Below, piece by piece: positions 36,199 to 46,860 of a stretch of DNA of 64,000 nt. The stretch covers positions 6,760,501 to 6,824,500 of the forward strand of contig OY540819.1 of NCBI GenBank assembly GCA_961205875.1, read 5' to 3'. Within the stretch, counting starts at the first letter, position 1, and every line of letters starts with the position of its first letter. The notes beneath the pieces were generated by a model, which did no database searches, was not told the origin of the DNA, and worked only from the letters and a program-made list of their open reading frames with translations. This stretch comes from Sialis fuliginosa. Lineage: Eukaryota; Arthropoda; Insecta; Megaloptera; Sialidae. A program made the position numbers and the translations under genes.

Positions 36199-37603
36199 AA
36201 CATTCATAAAAAAGTGCGAGAAAGTAAACAGAACTATTACAGTGATATTATCAACAACTCAGAAAACAAAACAAAAACCTCTTGGGGCCTTGTAAAAAAA
36301 TTTACAAATATAAACAATAAAAATATCTCAAACAATATTATTAATAAAATACATAGAGTAAGTAACAATTGCCCAATAACCGATCCGATTGAAATAGCTA
36401 ACGAATTTAACAACTATTTTATCACAGTATCAAATAATAATCTTCACTCAAATCAACAAAATATTAAAAACTCTATCCCAAATAATGATAAAAGTCTATT
36501 TCTATTTCCGTGTACAGAAAATGAAATGTACAATACTTGTATAAGTATAAAAAACAAAAATTCTTATGGCTGGGATGAAATTCCTCCATTTTTATTAAAA
36601 TACTCAGTAAACTCGATTACCAAACCATTAACCTATATTATTAACAAATCTTTTGAAGAAGGTCATTATCCAAATATTCTCAAAAAAGCAATAGTAACAC
36701 CAATATTTAAAAAAAATGACAATTTAAATATAAATAATTATAGGCCAATTTCAATTTTACCTACATTTTCAAAAATATTTGAAAAAATTATCGCAAATAG
36801 ATTTTACAATTTTCTTTTAGAAACATCTCAATTCTGTAACGAACAATTCGGTTTTATCAAAGGTAGAGATATCAAACAAGCAATTTTCAATAATATACTT
36901 AAAATTACAGACGCCTGGAATAATAACGAACAGGTTATATCTTTATTACTTGACCTCACAAAAGCTTTCGACTCTATAGATCACTCTATTTTACTTGAAA
37001 AATTATACTTTTATGGTATTAGAGGAAAGCCATTAGACTTAATATCTTCTTTCATTTCCGAAAGAAAGCAACAAGTTAAAATTAAAACAGAACGAACATA
37101 TACATTTTCATCCTGGAAATTAATAGAAAAGGGTGTCCCACAGGGATCTGTAATAGGGCCTTTGTTATTTACTCTGTACATTAACGACTTACCAAAATGT
37201 ACCAAAAATACAATGACACTTTTTGCAGATGATACAACAATAACCTATATTCACAAAAACATAAATGATCTCTTAAATAATATTAACAATTCATTCATAA
37301 GTGTTTTGCAATGGTTTAATTCAAATGCACTACACATAAATATAACCAAAACACAAAGTATCAAATTTGGAGATTATGGAATAGCATTGAATTCATTTTA
37401 TCTAAATAACAATACTATTAATATACAAAATCACGTCAAATTTCTGGGAATTACAATAGACAAACAATTAAACTGGAAACAACATATTAGTGAAATAAGT
37501 ACAAAACTTTCAAAATTCTGCTACGTCCTAAAAACACTTCAAAATATAGTAAAAGAAGAAACTTTACTTGTTGTATATCACGCATACATTGAAAGCAGTC
37601 TTA
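36199..37603 (+). CDS. LINE ORF2, reverse transcriptase part (5'-truncated)
   Basis: This is the linker and reverse transcriptase of a non-LTR retrotransposon ORF2, which copies its own RNA into DNA at a nicked target. Numbering from GTG at 36214, motifs are NYRPIS at 175-180, LDLTKAFDS at 246-254 (catalytic Asp 247), GVPQGSVIGP at 307-316 and the active-site FADD at 337-340, then the thumb with FLGITID. There is no ATG: the frame enters from a stop at 36196, and the apurinic-type endonuclease that normally precedes is absent, so it is 5'-truncated. No internal stop occurs up to the MITE insertion at 37604, where the apparent frame runs a further 33 codons into the insertion before TAG. Beyond the insertion the same frame resumes at 38102, giving 612 uninterrupted LINE codons. 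The protein and 3' tail fit the CR1/Jockey-related group; exact clade not assigned. Confidence 0.9.
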
Positions 37604-38098
37604 CAAGGGGAACCCTTGAACTTGTTCTTTCCGATTTTCTTCATATTGAAATATGTTATAGAGAGGGGTTCCCTGATAACACCTATACCCAGTTTTGGGC
37701 GTAGACGGGTAATAGTTTAGAAGATATGATCCAAAATATTTTTTAATGCTGTATATATACCTATTTGGTAAAACTGTAGACATAAGCGTCTGTTGGTCTA
37801 GCGGTAATGATAATAGACCTACGCGTTTTAATTGCACACAGTAACATTATTTAAATATATAGACCTTCTGTAAAATATCTTATGAAATTATTTTCAATGT
37901 TTATTTTTCAAAATGTTTGTTAAAACTGTAGACATAAGCATAGTATATATGCAGCATTAAAAACTATTTGGATCATATCTTCTAAACTATTACCCGTCTA
38001 CGCCCAAAACCGGGTATAGGTGTTATTAGGAAACCCCCCTCTACAACATATTTCAATATGAAGAAAATCGGAAAGAACAAGTTCAAGGGTTCCCCTTG
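37604..38098. mobile_element. 495-base MITE inside the LINE, TTA duplication
   Basis: The ends CAAGGGGAACCCTTGAACTT are identical on both sides as inverted repeats, which extend about 160 bases at about 95 percent identity. TTA is duplicated at 37601..37603 and 38099..38101. Removing the element and one TTA restores the LINE codons exactly (Glu-Ser-Ser-Leu-Arg-Tyr-Gly), so element, ends and duplication are all certain. The TTA target suggests PIF/Harbinger, but the CAAGGGGAACCC end is not one I recognise. The centre repeats CTGTAGACATAAGC twice and holds TGGTCTAGCGGTAATGA, which resembles a tRNA A-box. No transposase. Confidence 0.93.
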
Positions 38099-38101
38099 TT
38101 A

Positions 38102-38535
38102 GATATGGTTTGATCTTCTGGGGAAATTCTGTTAACTGTATAAATTTATTTAAAATTCAAAAGCGTTGCATTCGCATCATTGCTAATGTAGGTGTGAGAG
38201 AGAGTTGTATTGAACTCTTTAAAAAATTAAATTTACTCACACTTACAGATCTGTATATCTACGAATGTGCAATATTTTTAAAACAAAATAGTAATATTGC
38301 CAATATGTTTATAAATAATCATGATTATGACACACGATATAAAAACAAATTAAAACAAAATGCAACAAATTTAACGGTAATACAAAAAAACATTAACTAT
38401 CTTATCAAAATATATAATCACATTCCTTCAGAAATAAAAATATTACCCCTAAAAAAATTCAAAATAATGCTGAAAGCTAAATTAGTTGTCGAGTGTCACT
38501 ACACGATAGACGAATTTTTTTCTAATAATAATTAA
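38102..38535 (+). CDS. LINE ORF2, C-terminal part
   Basis: This continues the reverse transcriptase frame after the nested MITE: YGLIFWGNSVNCINLFKIQK, RCIRIIANVGVRESCIELFK, LLTLTDLYIYE, then the TRYKNKL...HYTIDEFF tail and TAA. The W-G-x-S and F-K-I-Q-K-R pattern is the normal region after the thumb in insect LINEs. The Cys/His arrangement near the end (VECHYTID) is shared with the fragment at 3272..3490. It cannot be translated as one protein with the upstream part while the MITE is present. Confidence 0.85.
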
Positions 38536-38675
38536 TTTATACTGTAAAATTTATTACACTTTTACACTAAATAATGTTCTTATTATTTTCTTGTTGTTTG
38601 TTTTCAGATTGATTTATATATTTTTTTCTTGTGACTGTTTCTATGTACTTTTTTGTATATTCTATGGAAATAAAA

Positions 38676-38705
38676 ATTCTATTCTATTCTATTCTATTCT
38701 ATTCT
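38676..38705 (+). repeat. ATTCT microsatellite, LINE tail
   Basis: Six ATTCT units follow ATGGAAATAAAA. In this LINE group the reverse transcriptase primes on such repeats, so the tract marks the 3' end of the inserted copy. Confidence 0.85.
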
Positions 38706-40025
38706 ATGTATGTCACATAAAGGTGTGAAAGGAACATATGAAATTAATTTTAGGGACGTTTCTGTAAAACTCTTTCCTTAGAAAACTTGTTTATAACTTT
38801 TTGATTAAAATATTTTAGCGTAGCCGGGTTTCAAATTAATAATAAATTTAGGTCGAGGTTAAAAACAAGAAAAATATGCACCAGTTTGTTGTAATATGAA
38901 CTAGAGATCAAATATTTGTAGCTTTACGCGTCAACCTTTGTCAATATTCGGGAACTTTTTCATAGATATAACTCATTATTTTCGGATCGGGTAAAGGACA
39001 TTTTATTACTAATTGTAAGTATTAATTCAATGCTAATTTTTATAGAACCGGCCGTACTAAATGGTCTCACTAAATTGACTGTAACTCAGGCAATTTTCGG
39101 AATTTTGACTTTTAAAAATGTATAAAAAATCGATTTTTTGGCTTTCACCCTTAACAGCCGTATCTTAAAAACTATCGAATCTATAAAACAATATTATATA
39201 TATATTATATTGGTCGTATAGTGTAAAAAAACGTTTTTGTCGACCCTTTTTTAAGATGGCGGCGAGTAAGTTCGAAAATTCAGAAAACTATTTAGGACTC
39301 CTTTATTCTTTTAAATATAAAAACTCCTGGATTTCATGTTACCCAACATTTATGTCAACTGGGCTACTACTTACTACACATGTACAAACAAATATGTTTT
39401 TAAATAATTATACGATGAAACGTATATTTAAAAAAAAGAGTCACATTCATTCTAGCTATAAATAATGCATACATATCTGGTATTCACTAGCGTTATGAAT
39501 ATTACAAAAGGCATAAAGTGATAACCTGGGAAACCAGAATGTCAAAACGTCGCACGACTCTGAGCTGCCAGTGACGTCACGCGGAAACACAGTTTTATAC
39601 ATGGCGTATGCTATTCGGCGTCGAGGGAATTGCTTTGGGGGATTCTAATGTTGTATTGTGGTTTTTTGTGATTTTATTTTGCGTTAAATTTGATAGATGT
39701 TCATTTATTATATTCGCCTGCGTGTATTTTAAAATCACTAATACCCGCGCGGCTGGTTGCTCTAGAAATATAGGTACCTCATATTCAAAATTGTGGCAGT
39801 GATATGGTCTGATTAGAACAACTTTATAACTGCCAGTTTAAAACTTTTCTTAATACGTGCCTGATCAAATAATTCAATATAAATTGTTGGTTTAGTTACG
39901 TCAATAGCTACCAAAATGGATAGTTACCTGTAAAACATTTATACTAAACAAATATTTTCATTGCCAGTAGGAGATTTATATATTAATATTGATTATTATT
40001 ATATTTCACGGTTTTGTAAAATAAA
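38706..40025. other. Non-coding DNA, slightly GC-richer patches
   Basis: The patch at 39520..39640 contains CTGCCAGTGACGTCACGCGG and TTCGGCGTCGAGGG. Short frames start at 39256 and 39608 but neither has a recognisable motif or splice support. The phrase around 39110..39180 (ATTTTGACTTTTAAAAATG, AACAGCCGTATCTTAAAAAC) is of the kind found in insect repeats, but no second copy is here. Confidence 0.35.
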
Positions 40026-40029
40026 TGAA

Positions 40030-40684
40030 TGATATATCTCCTTATATAAAAATGAATGTCCATTTGTATGAGGCTTATAAAATCGAGAATTACTGAACCG
40101 ATTTCAATGCGGTTTTCACCAATAGTTAGATAATTTTTCTGTGCAGTATCGTGGCTAATAATATTTTAATACAAGTGTCATTGAGGTATATAAAACATAG
40201 TAGGTACATAGCCATGGAATACAAAATTCTATAATTTATGATTTCAATATTTTATTTTATTAATTTAGGTTACTATGATCACGACATATGTTAACAATTA
40301 ACTATTTTGAAATACCTATATTGATTGAAAATTGAAATATAAAGAAACATTCTATTTCCATGAAAGATAAAATATCGAAATTGATTATGATTGTTGCTAA
40401 CCTATTTATTTTTATTTTTTGTTTTTCATACAAATTTTGAAACGGGACCTGGTGTTTCCTGGGAGTTTTAAAAAATATTTTTACACGATTTTCTCAGAAA
40501 CTACTGAATGGATTTTATTTCATTTTTCTCTAATGGATAGGCTAGGTTTAGGTATATAATTTGTGGATATTTTGTGTAAATTTCACGAAGTGTGTTGTAG
40601 GCGTATTGGGTGGGCATGTTGAATATTTTAAGTCACTATGATTTGTGGATATTAACCCAGGTAACACCGGGTCCAATGCGCTAG
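40030..40684 (+). repeat. Helitron-like repeat ending GTCCAATGCGCTAG
   Basis: It opens with CTCCTTATATAAAAATGAAT and AATTACTGAACCGATTTC, and closes with CCCAGGTAACACCGGGTCC then AATGCGCTAG followed by T. Arthropod Helitron-like repeats commonly begin with a TATATAAAAATGAAT phrase and end in a hairpin plus GCTAGT; here GGTAAC-ACCGGGT forms the subterminal structure. The middle of about 400 bases is AT-rich and not clearly shared with other copies, so it may contain another insertion. The last 90 bases recur at 29514..29607. Confidence 0.5.
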
Positions 40685-40689
40685 TATTT

Positions 40690-43358
40690 TATAAGAGAAA
40701 AAATAATTTTATTTTAATTTGCTTGAAAGAAAATTGAAGGCATATACATAGATTATAGATCTTATTAGTATTATATACAGTTCACTGATTTCAGTCAAAA
40801 TATAAATTATATTAGTGTAGTTATATATTTCATAAATGATTTTTTATATATTTATTTATACTTCTTGAAGAATTGAAATGAAATTGTTCATTGATATAGA
40901 AACTGAAACATCTGATTATTATTATATAAGCAATGTCAATCTGAGTGAAAGAATTTTACTAACAATGAAATTTTTAGGTATTTAAAAAAATATTTTTAAT
41001 AAAAAATCATTATAAAATAATACAAATGTGTCTTCAATATTTTTTAAAAGACTACCAAAATTATTAAATTATTAAAGCAATTATTTCATACGTTTCAACC
41101 AATACTATAGTGTATGTGTGCCATTATTATATATGTATATCAAGCCCAGTGTTTGAAGGTTCTTTTGTTAGAATAGTCTATTATTTCATACCTATAGGCG
41201 ATGCTCTGTAGGGCAACAGGTTATATATACAATACACAATAGGTATTTGAGATTCAGCTAGATCAAATATTTATTTGGACAACCAATTATATACTATAGT
41301 TGAATCAATAATTTTATTGAACTTGAAGTATCCTTTATTTTGTATTTCACATTCTTATATACTAGTATAAGTAACTAATTTGATATTAGTTCGTATTTTT
41401 GGTTTTTCAATTACATTTATATAAAACTGAAGCATCTTTAATTTAGTATTTCTCATTCTTATATACGAGTATAGGTAACTAATTTGATATTTTGTGTGTT
41501 TTTTAATTACATTTATGTAAAACTATTTTGGAAACAGTTGGATATAATTTAATTGATAAGAAATATGTAGATAATATGCCAAAATCCTTTATAATTCTAG
41601 ATTAATTATGGTGCCATTTTTAATCACTGTTTTAAGAACTAAATTGCCCATTTCTAACTAATCGGATGTTTCATGCCTTCATTGAAGGAAAATATACAAC
41701 AACAAAAAACAGTTTTTTATTTGAAAATTAAGTTAATAATCGATTATTGTAAATAAATCTACGTTCTGTTGATTAAATAATGAAGCCAATAAAATAATAA
41801 CCAACTGTACCAACATTAATTAGATTTGTTGGTTAATAAGTAGACTTATAATTAGTTGTTTTGCTTCTATGCAAAAGCTGTAAGTCCATTTATAAAAGCT
41901 CTCATTATTGCATTAACTGATAATAATTATTAATAACTTTTCAATGCTAATACAAAAGCAATGGTTATCAAGCAGTACGCGTGACTGCTGTCCAACAAAG
42001 AAGCTTAAAACAATAATAGCGTTAACAATGTTACCTATTATACCTCAATAATAACACAGGATGTGGGGTACCATATCACATCGATCTGTTATATCTGGAT
42101 GTTAAAGTATAGGTCAGATTAGATATCCTAACTGTAATGTCGATATGGGTTTCAGTTTTTGTATATGTATGCGTTAATGCAGTGGTTTCCAAACTTTATG
42201 ATACTACGCCTCCCTATAAAAAAATCTCTCTTTAGAAGAAAATAAAACATAGATTTTGTTCATAGTATTTAATATTTATTATTTATTTTACAAACTTATT
42301 TAAAAAAAATTTTTTTGTTTTAGCACCATCAAATTCAATTATTAGTTCAGAATAATCTAATGTATACTCTATTTGGAAATGTCAGTCGATATTTGTACAA
42401 AAAGTAACGGGATTTGTTGTAATTTTTACAACAACAATTTTCTTTAAAAAATGAAGGTTGAAAATATTATTGCATAAAAACAATATATTCAATGCTCAAA
42501 GTGCAAAAAATAATACTACTCTAAAAAAATTAATATCCTCGAAAAATGTATTAAAACAACGCTTATGTCTACAAATAAAACCGTCCACAATCTACTTGAA
42601 GTTTCTTGTGACATGTTCACTCACACAACACTGACGATGGAGTGATGGGGTGTGGTGGATGGATCCATTGTACACTCTTTATCTTATAATGCGTTGAGTG
42701 TTCCAATGTTTATTTTGCAGTGTTTATATCTTTTAGACTCTTCTACCAATGCCAGATTGACCTCGATAGATATATTTATAGTATACAAGATATGATTTGG
42801 TATGTTGCAAAGTTTTTTGAGAATACATATAGAGATTTAAACGTACTCTATGAAAATACATGCTAGTAATAAATCCAATAAAACAAAAAAAAACTCGATT
42901 ATATCAAATATTTTTTTGGAATCCTCTCGATAAGATCTAAATATTATGTCTATTGTGATCTACCGATATCAAATTTTTTGGTTGCGAGTCAAATTGAAAA
43001 TATTTCATACTACCTTCCACTTTTTTTTACAAAGAAAATATTACATTCAGTTTTGTCCTGATCTTAACTATACATTAATATTATGAAAAAGACTCTACGG
43101 TATGAATTTTCCTTACAATTTTATCATAAGTCTCATAAACCTGAGATTACATTTATTCGAAAAACGTGTACTTATTTTGTAATATATAATAATTTCTTGA
43201 AAAGTTTTTAATAAAGTTAAAGGTTATCTGTGAAATTTCACGGAGAAAAAATCACTGGGTGTTAATAATTTAAAGTTGCCGTACAGATAATATACATAAT
43301 GGATGCTAAAAATAAAGTGTATCAACAAGAAGTATTCCTTGTAATGATATACTGTATT
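40690..43358. other. AT-rich DNA with a tandem duplication and a lone hAT-like end
   Basis: The tandem duplication at 41321..41522 is listed separately. CAGTGGTTTCCAAACTTTAT followed by ACGCCTCCC at 42181 looks like a hAT end, but no matching opposite end was found. No gene is visible. Confidence 0.4.
41321..41522 (+). repeat. Tandem duplication, two units of about 100 bases
   Basis: Unit 1 (41321..41424) and unit 2 (41425..41522) share GAAG-ATC-TT-ATTT, CATTCTTATATAC-AGTATA, TAACTAATTTGATATT and AATTACATTTAT-TAAA in the same order, about 80 percent alike by eye. The amount of divergence makes it an old duplication. No coding content. Confidence 0.75.
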
Positions 43359-43361
43359 ATA

Positions 43362-44132
43362 CAGGCTGTTTGGTTCGGCGATATGAATATTTTGAAGAAA
43401 AGTAAAATGAGTCGTTTGAAAATAATTTAAGCAAATATGCCTATAACAAAGTGCAACAGCTTATTTTTTAAATGTTTCTGTTACACTATCAGATCAAAAC
43501 AAAATTTATGAATAATAAAAACAAAAAATGGCTGCAATTTTACATTTAAAAACTTATAAATCTTTTAAACTTTTACCATTAACATGTATAAATCTGGGGT
43601 TTTTCAAAAATGTACTAAAATAACCGATATAAAAAAAACTGGTGCACTTTGTATAAAGGTATATTTGCTTAAATCACTTCTACCCAGGCCCGGATTTAGA
43701 AATTTTCCGCCCCTAGGCAGTTGCATAAATTGCCCCCCCCCCCCCCTCGAAACTAACAGTTTAAGTCATAGATGTCAAAATATAAAACTCAGGATCTTTT
43801 TTTTTGGTTGCGTCAGTTTCAAATTTTATAAATTTTTATAAAGTTACATTAGGAAACATAAAAACTGAAGACCTTTTTTTTTAGTCATGATTGAGTTACA
43901 TGTATAGAGAAATTATTGCTTATGGGTTGAAATTTTTACGTCTCGATTTTCGGATGGCAAACTCATCGATAATGGAATCAAAATCAAATTCAATTCCCAC
44001 GAATATAACAAGTTTTCAAAGTTTTCATTAAAATTTGCTGCCCTAGGCAGCTGCCTACTCTGCCTGCATGGTAAATCCGGGCCTGCTTCTACCTTCCTTC
44101 AAAATATTCGTATTTCCGAACCAAACAGCTTG
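43362..44132. mobile_element. Tc1/mariner-like MITE with a hAT MITE inside
   Basis: The ends CAGGCTGTTTGGTTCGGCGA and, reversed, CAAGCTGTTTGGTTCGGAAA are inverted repeats flanked by TA. The arms continue for about 110 bases and share ATTTAAGCAAATAT and ACAAAGTGCA. Without the 401-base insertion and its duplication the element is about 362 bases. The TA flank and CA(G) start fit Tc1/mariner-type non-autonomous elements. An 85-codon frame across it is a chance product of the nesting. Confidence 0.85.
43685..44085. mobile_element. 401-base hAT-type MITE, 8-bp duplication
   Basis: CTTCTACC is repeated exactly at 43677..43684 and 44086..44093. The ends CAGGCCCGGATTTAGAAATT and, reversed, CAGGCCCGGATTTACCATGC match for 14 bases, and subterminal CTAGGCAG occurs at both ends. 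An 8-base duplication with a CAGG-CCGG end is typical of hAT elements. A C14 tract lies at 43733..43746. No transposase. It interrupts the right arm of the TA-flanked MITE, so it is younger. Confidence 0.92.
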
Positions 44133-44134
44133 TA

Positions 44135-46675
44135 TACATGATGTTAAAATTACAAACCTTAGATAAATATTAGTGTTTTTATAATATTTTTTATATACTC
44201 TCAGATACCGATTTTAATGTGGTATTACTACCATTTATCGTTCACGTACAAATATAAAAATAATATGAATATTTTTAATTATTCTTAGGTTTGCTGTACA
44301 CTCGTAGAACTTATGAAGAAAACGTCACTGAAATGAGTAAAACTTATAATTTAAAACATAAAAATTAGATCAATTTTCTTTGTAATTTCTTTGCCAATCT
44401 ACAGCAAACCGACCTACTAATGAATTTATGAGACCCACGAACATCAAAGTCTTTATAGTGGCGCGCGTATTAATATTTTATCTTGAGGGAAAAAATCTAC
44501 ATTAAATTAGGTTAGGCTCTCTTCGTGCAGCATGGGATTAATCCATAAGTGATGATTTTCAGACCAGTTGATTAAAACAATTTATTAGTAAAATTTGCTA
44601 GGTACATAAAACGCCAAGGGTCATTTTGCATACGTGGCCTCTCTAGGTTGGTGGAAATTGAATTATATATAGGTATTGATTAATAGACGCCCTGTAGGCC
44701 TGAGATGATTCTGTCACACATATGAGTTATTTAGAACGCACATGGGTAAATCCACCAAATAAACAGTCATATTAATTTGAAGTTTGTGTGACGAAACTAA
44801 TATATAATTATAAACAGGGTGCATTATTTGCTAAATAAAATTATTACAGTAAATGTCAAAAAATAATTGGTGACGTACTTTGTTTTCACTCGCGTAATAT
44901 TTTGACATTTTACGGGACGGATAGAATCGATTTCAATGGAAAATATAATAAATAGTTAATTAACTGCATATATATTAAATTTTAATTAAATCATTTTATG
45001 AATTAAATATTATATTAATTATACATATATTGTTATATAGAGGTATAAATACATAGTAAATAATATAATATATTGTACAAAAAGAGGAGTTAGTCGTTTT
45101 AAATTTAGTTTATTTTGTCTTTGTTTGATAAAATAAAAAATAAAATGGAAGTGGAAACTAAAATTAGGTGAAATAGTATAAAACGGTCAACAATTAACGC
45201 AAAAAGAGTTAAACTAGGTTTTATTTATGAGCTTTAAGATTTCCGCGGTGATATTTGATTTGGTCACTCTATTGGATTCGTCGCACTTTTTTTATTACGT
45301 GTATGAAATGAGGCCAATAAAATAGCATCTTAATATAAAAATCATGGCAAGTTCATAACATTATTATAGAACGATATTTCTGATAATGTACGTGTCTTAT
45401 TTAAGAATAGTTTATTTGTTCCATTTATAGCGGTAACCAATTATTGTATTGTGGCTAAGAATAAATATATGTGAAATCGATCACTCCTAAAATATGTAAT
45501 ATTCGTATTGGATAGAAGAATTATTATTTATAAGTCAATAGATACCTTTGCACGTAAACAATTCTAGTTTTTATTTTTATTTTGTTTTCATATTTTATAA
45601 AAAAGAAGTAGTAATAACGAAGAAAAAATAACTCGGAATTATATGGTTTAAGGGTTCTTGAATCGAGTACGATTATTATTTCAATAACATCTATGTTTGC
45701 TGGTCTGTAAAAATATATGAAATTTTAAAAAAGTTATTGTATACCGTAGTGATGTGCAAAGGAAGACCAGTCTTGGTCTTATTTGTAAAACTCTTGCAGT
45801 TTAGCTGTTTCTTTTTTTTGATGGTTCATTCACACATATTTATTATATTAAATTATTATATTTATTTCACGTATATTTGCATACGTATTTTATGGACGAC
45901 CCCAAATGTGTAGCTCCTATTTCGAGATCTTTAATTACTACACCAGAAATGGATGTTTATTCTTGTAAATTTTGAAACTTTTCTAACGGTAATAATCGTT
46001 TTTTTAATAAAAGGCTAACTCAAAGTTCATAATTAGGTATAAATGGTAGACAAAATAAATTTTAAAAGAAAGGGAAAGATAATTTGGAAAGTTTGTACGA
46101 TATTATCATTTTTAAACTTTATTTGATAGTAAGTAAACGTTTTATTTCTCGAAACGAATAAATAAAATGGTGAAACGACTCTTAAAAAGTGTAATAGTTT
46201 GCAAGTTTCATAAAAATGGTACAACATATTTCATATTTAAGATGTATTTACCCGTAAATTTTATTTATGTGCAATACTATCAAATATTCAATGTACTTGA
46301 CGTTTTCCTTCACGACAGGAAATTATAATACATATATGGAATACATTTATAAAATTATCGGTATAGGGTTAGGAAACTATATTTTATATTGTGTACTATT
46401 GATATGTATTTTTTATAAAAAAATATTGTATAAATTTTAGTATATTTTTTTTATACAATAAAGATATTTATTACAGTCAATCATTTAACATATTGTTTAT
46501 ATCGAGTTTTATTATGTTTGTTTCATAATGGAACACCTACATATTTTATTTATCACGAAATAAAAAAAATAGTAATTGTATAAAAAGTATTAATCGTATT
46601 TATTAAATAATTTTATGTGAAAAATCTATGCTTATAAAATTAGATATTACTTCTTTTCTTCTACAAAATCGAATT
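44135..46675. other. AT-rich DNA, nothing firm
   Basis: At 45238..45290 the phrase AGATTTCCGCGGTGATATTT resembles 7487..7505 just left of the fold-back element and may be an old relative. The part at 44500..44770 is a little GC-richer but has no coding frame. No transposon ends could be paired. Confidence 0.4.
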
Positions 46676-46679
46676 TTGG

Positions 46680-46860
46680 AACGAGATCGGCTTAAAATTT
46701 GATGAAACGAGACAGAGACAGTCAATTTTATTCAAATTACCATCGAAAGCCTCACCGAGAATCTTAGTTTTAATAAAATTTAATTAAAATTTTTGAGTTA
46801 GTTGTAAAATTCGAGACACCAGATTTTTACCTCCTCTCGTCTAAAATAATTCAAAATAAC
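46680..46860 (-). repeat. CGAGAC-family repeat, diverged copy
   Basis: On the minus strand it reads TTTTAGACGAGAGG, AAAACTAAGATTCTCGGTGA and CTGTCTCTGTCTCGTTTC, the same order of phrases as the MITE at 8551..8885 with heavy divergence. Another trace, ending CATGCAGCCCTA, lies at 47756..47811 and carries GTCTCATCCTAG. Confidence 0.4.

Larger units (their letters stand above)
36199..38705 (+). mobile_element. Young 5'-truncated LINE, interrupted by a MITE
   Basis: The copy spans the reverse transcriptase, C-terminal region, a roughly 140-base 3' UTR (ending TCTATGGAAATAAAA) and six ATTCT units (38676..38705) as the tail. Both halves of the coding sequence are open, so the copy is recent. It abuts a truncated palindromic MITE at its 5' edge. 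A clear flanking target duplication is not visible. Confidence 0.85.

Noticed and set aside
37601-37837. 78-codon minus-strand frame and the last 33 codons of the plus-strand reverse transcriptase frame
   Set aside because: Both are read-through of the nested MITE and are not LINE protein.
37788-37850. Possible tRNA gene near TGGTCTAGCGGTAATGA
   Set aside because: Only the A-box-like phrase fits; there is no B-box GGTTCGA-type sequence or acceptor stem, so it is at most a tRNA-derived scrap.
42181-42232. Lone hAT-like end CAGTGGTTTCCAAACTTTAT; similar ones at 19299 and 30497
   Set aside because: No matching opposite end or 8-base duplication could be found, so no element boundaries can be given.
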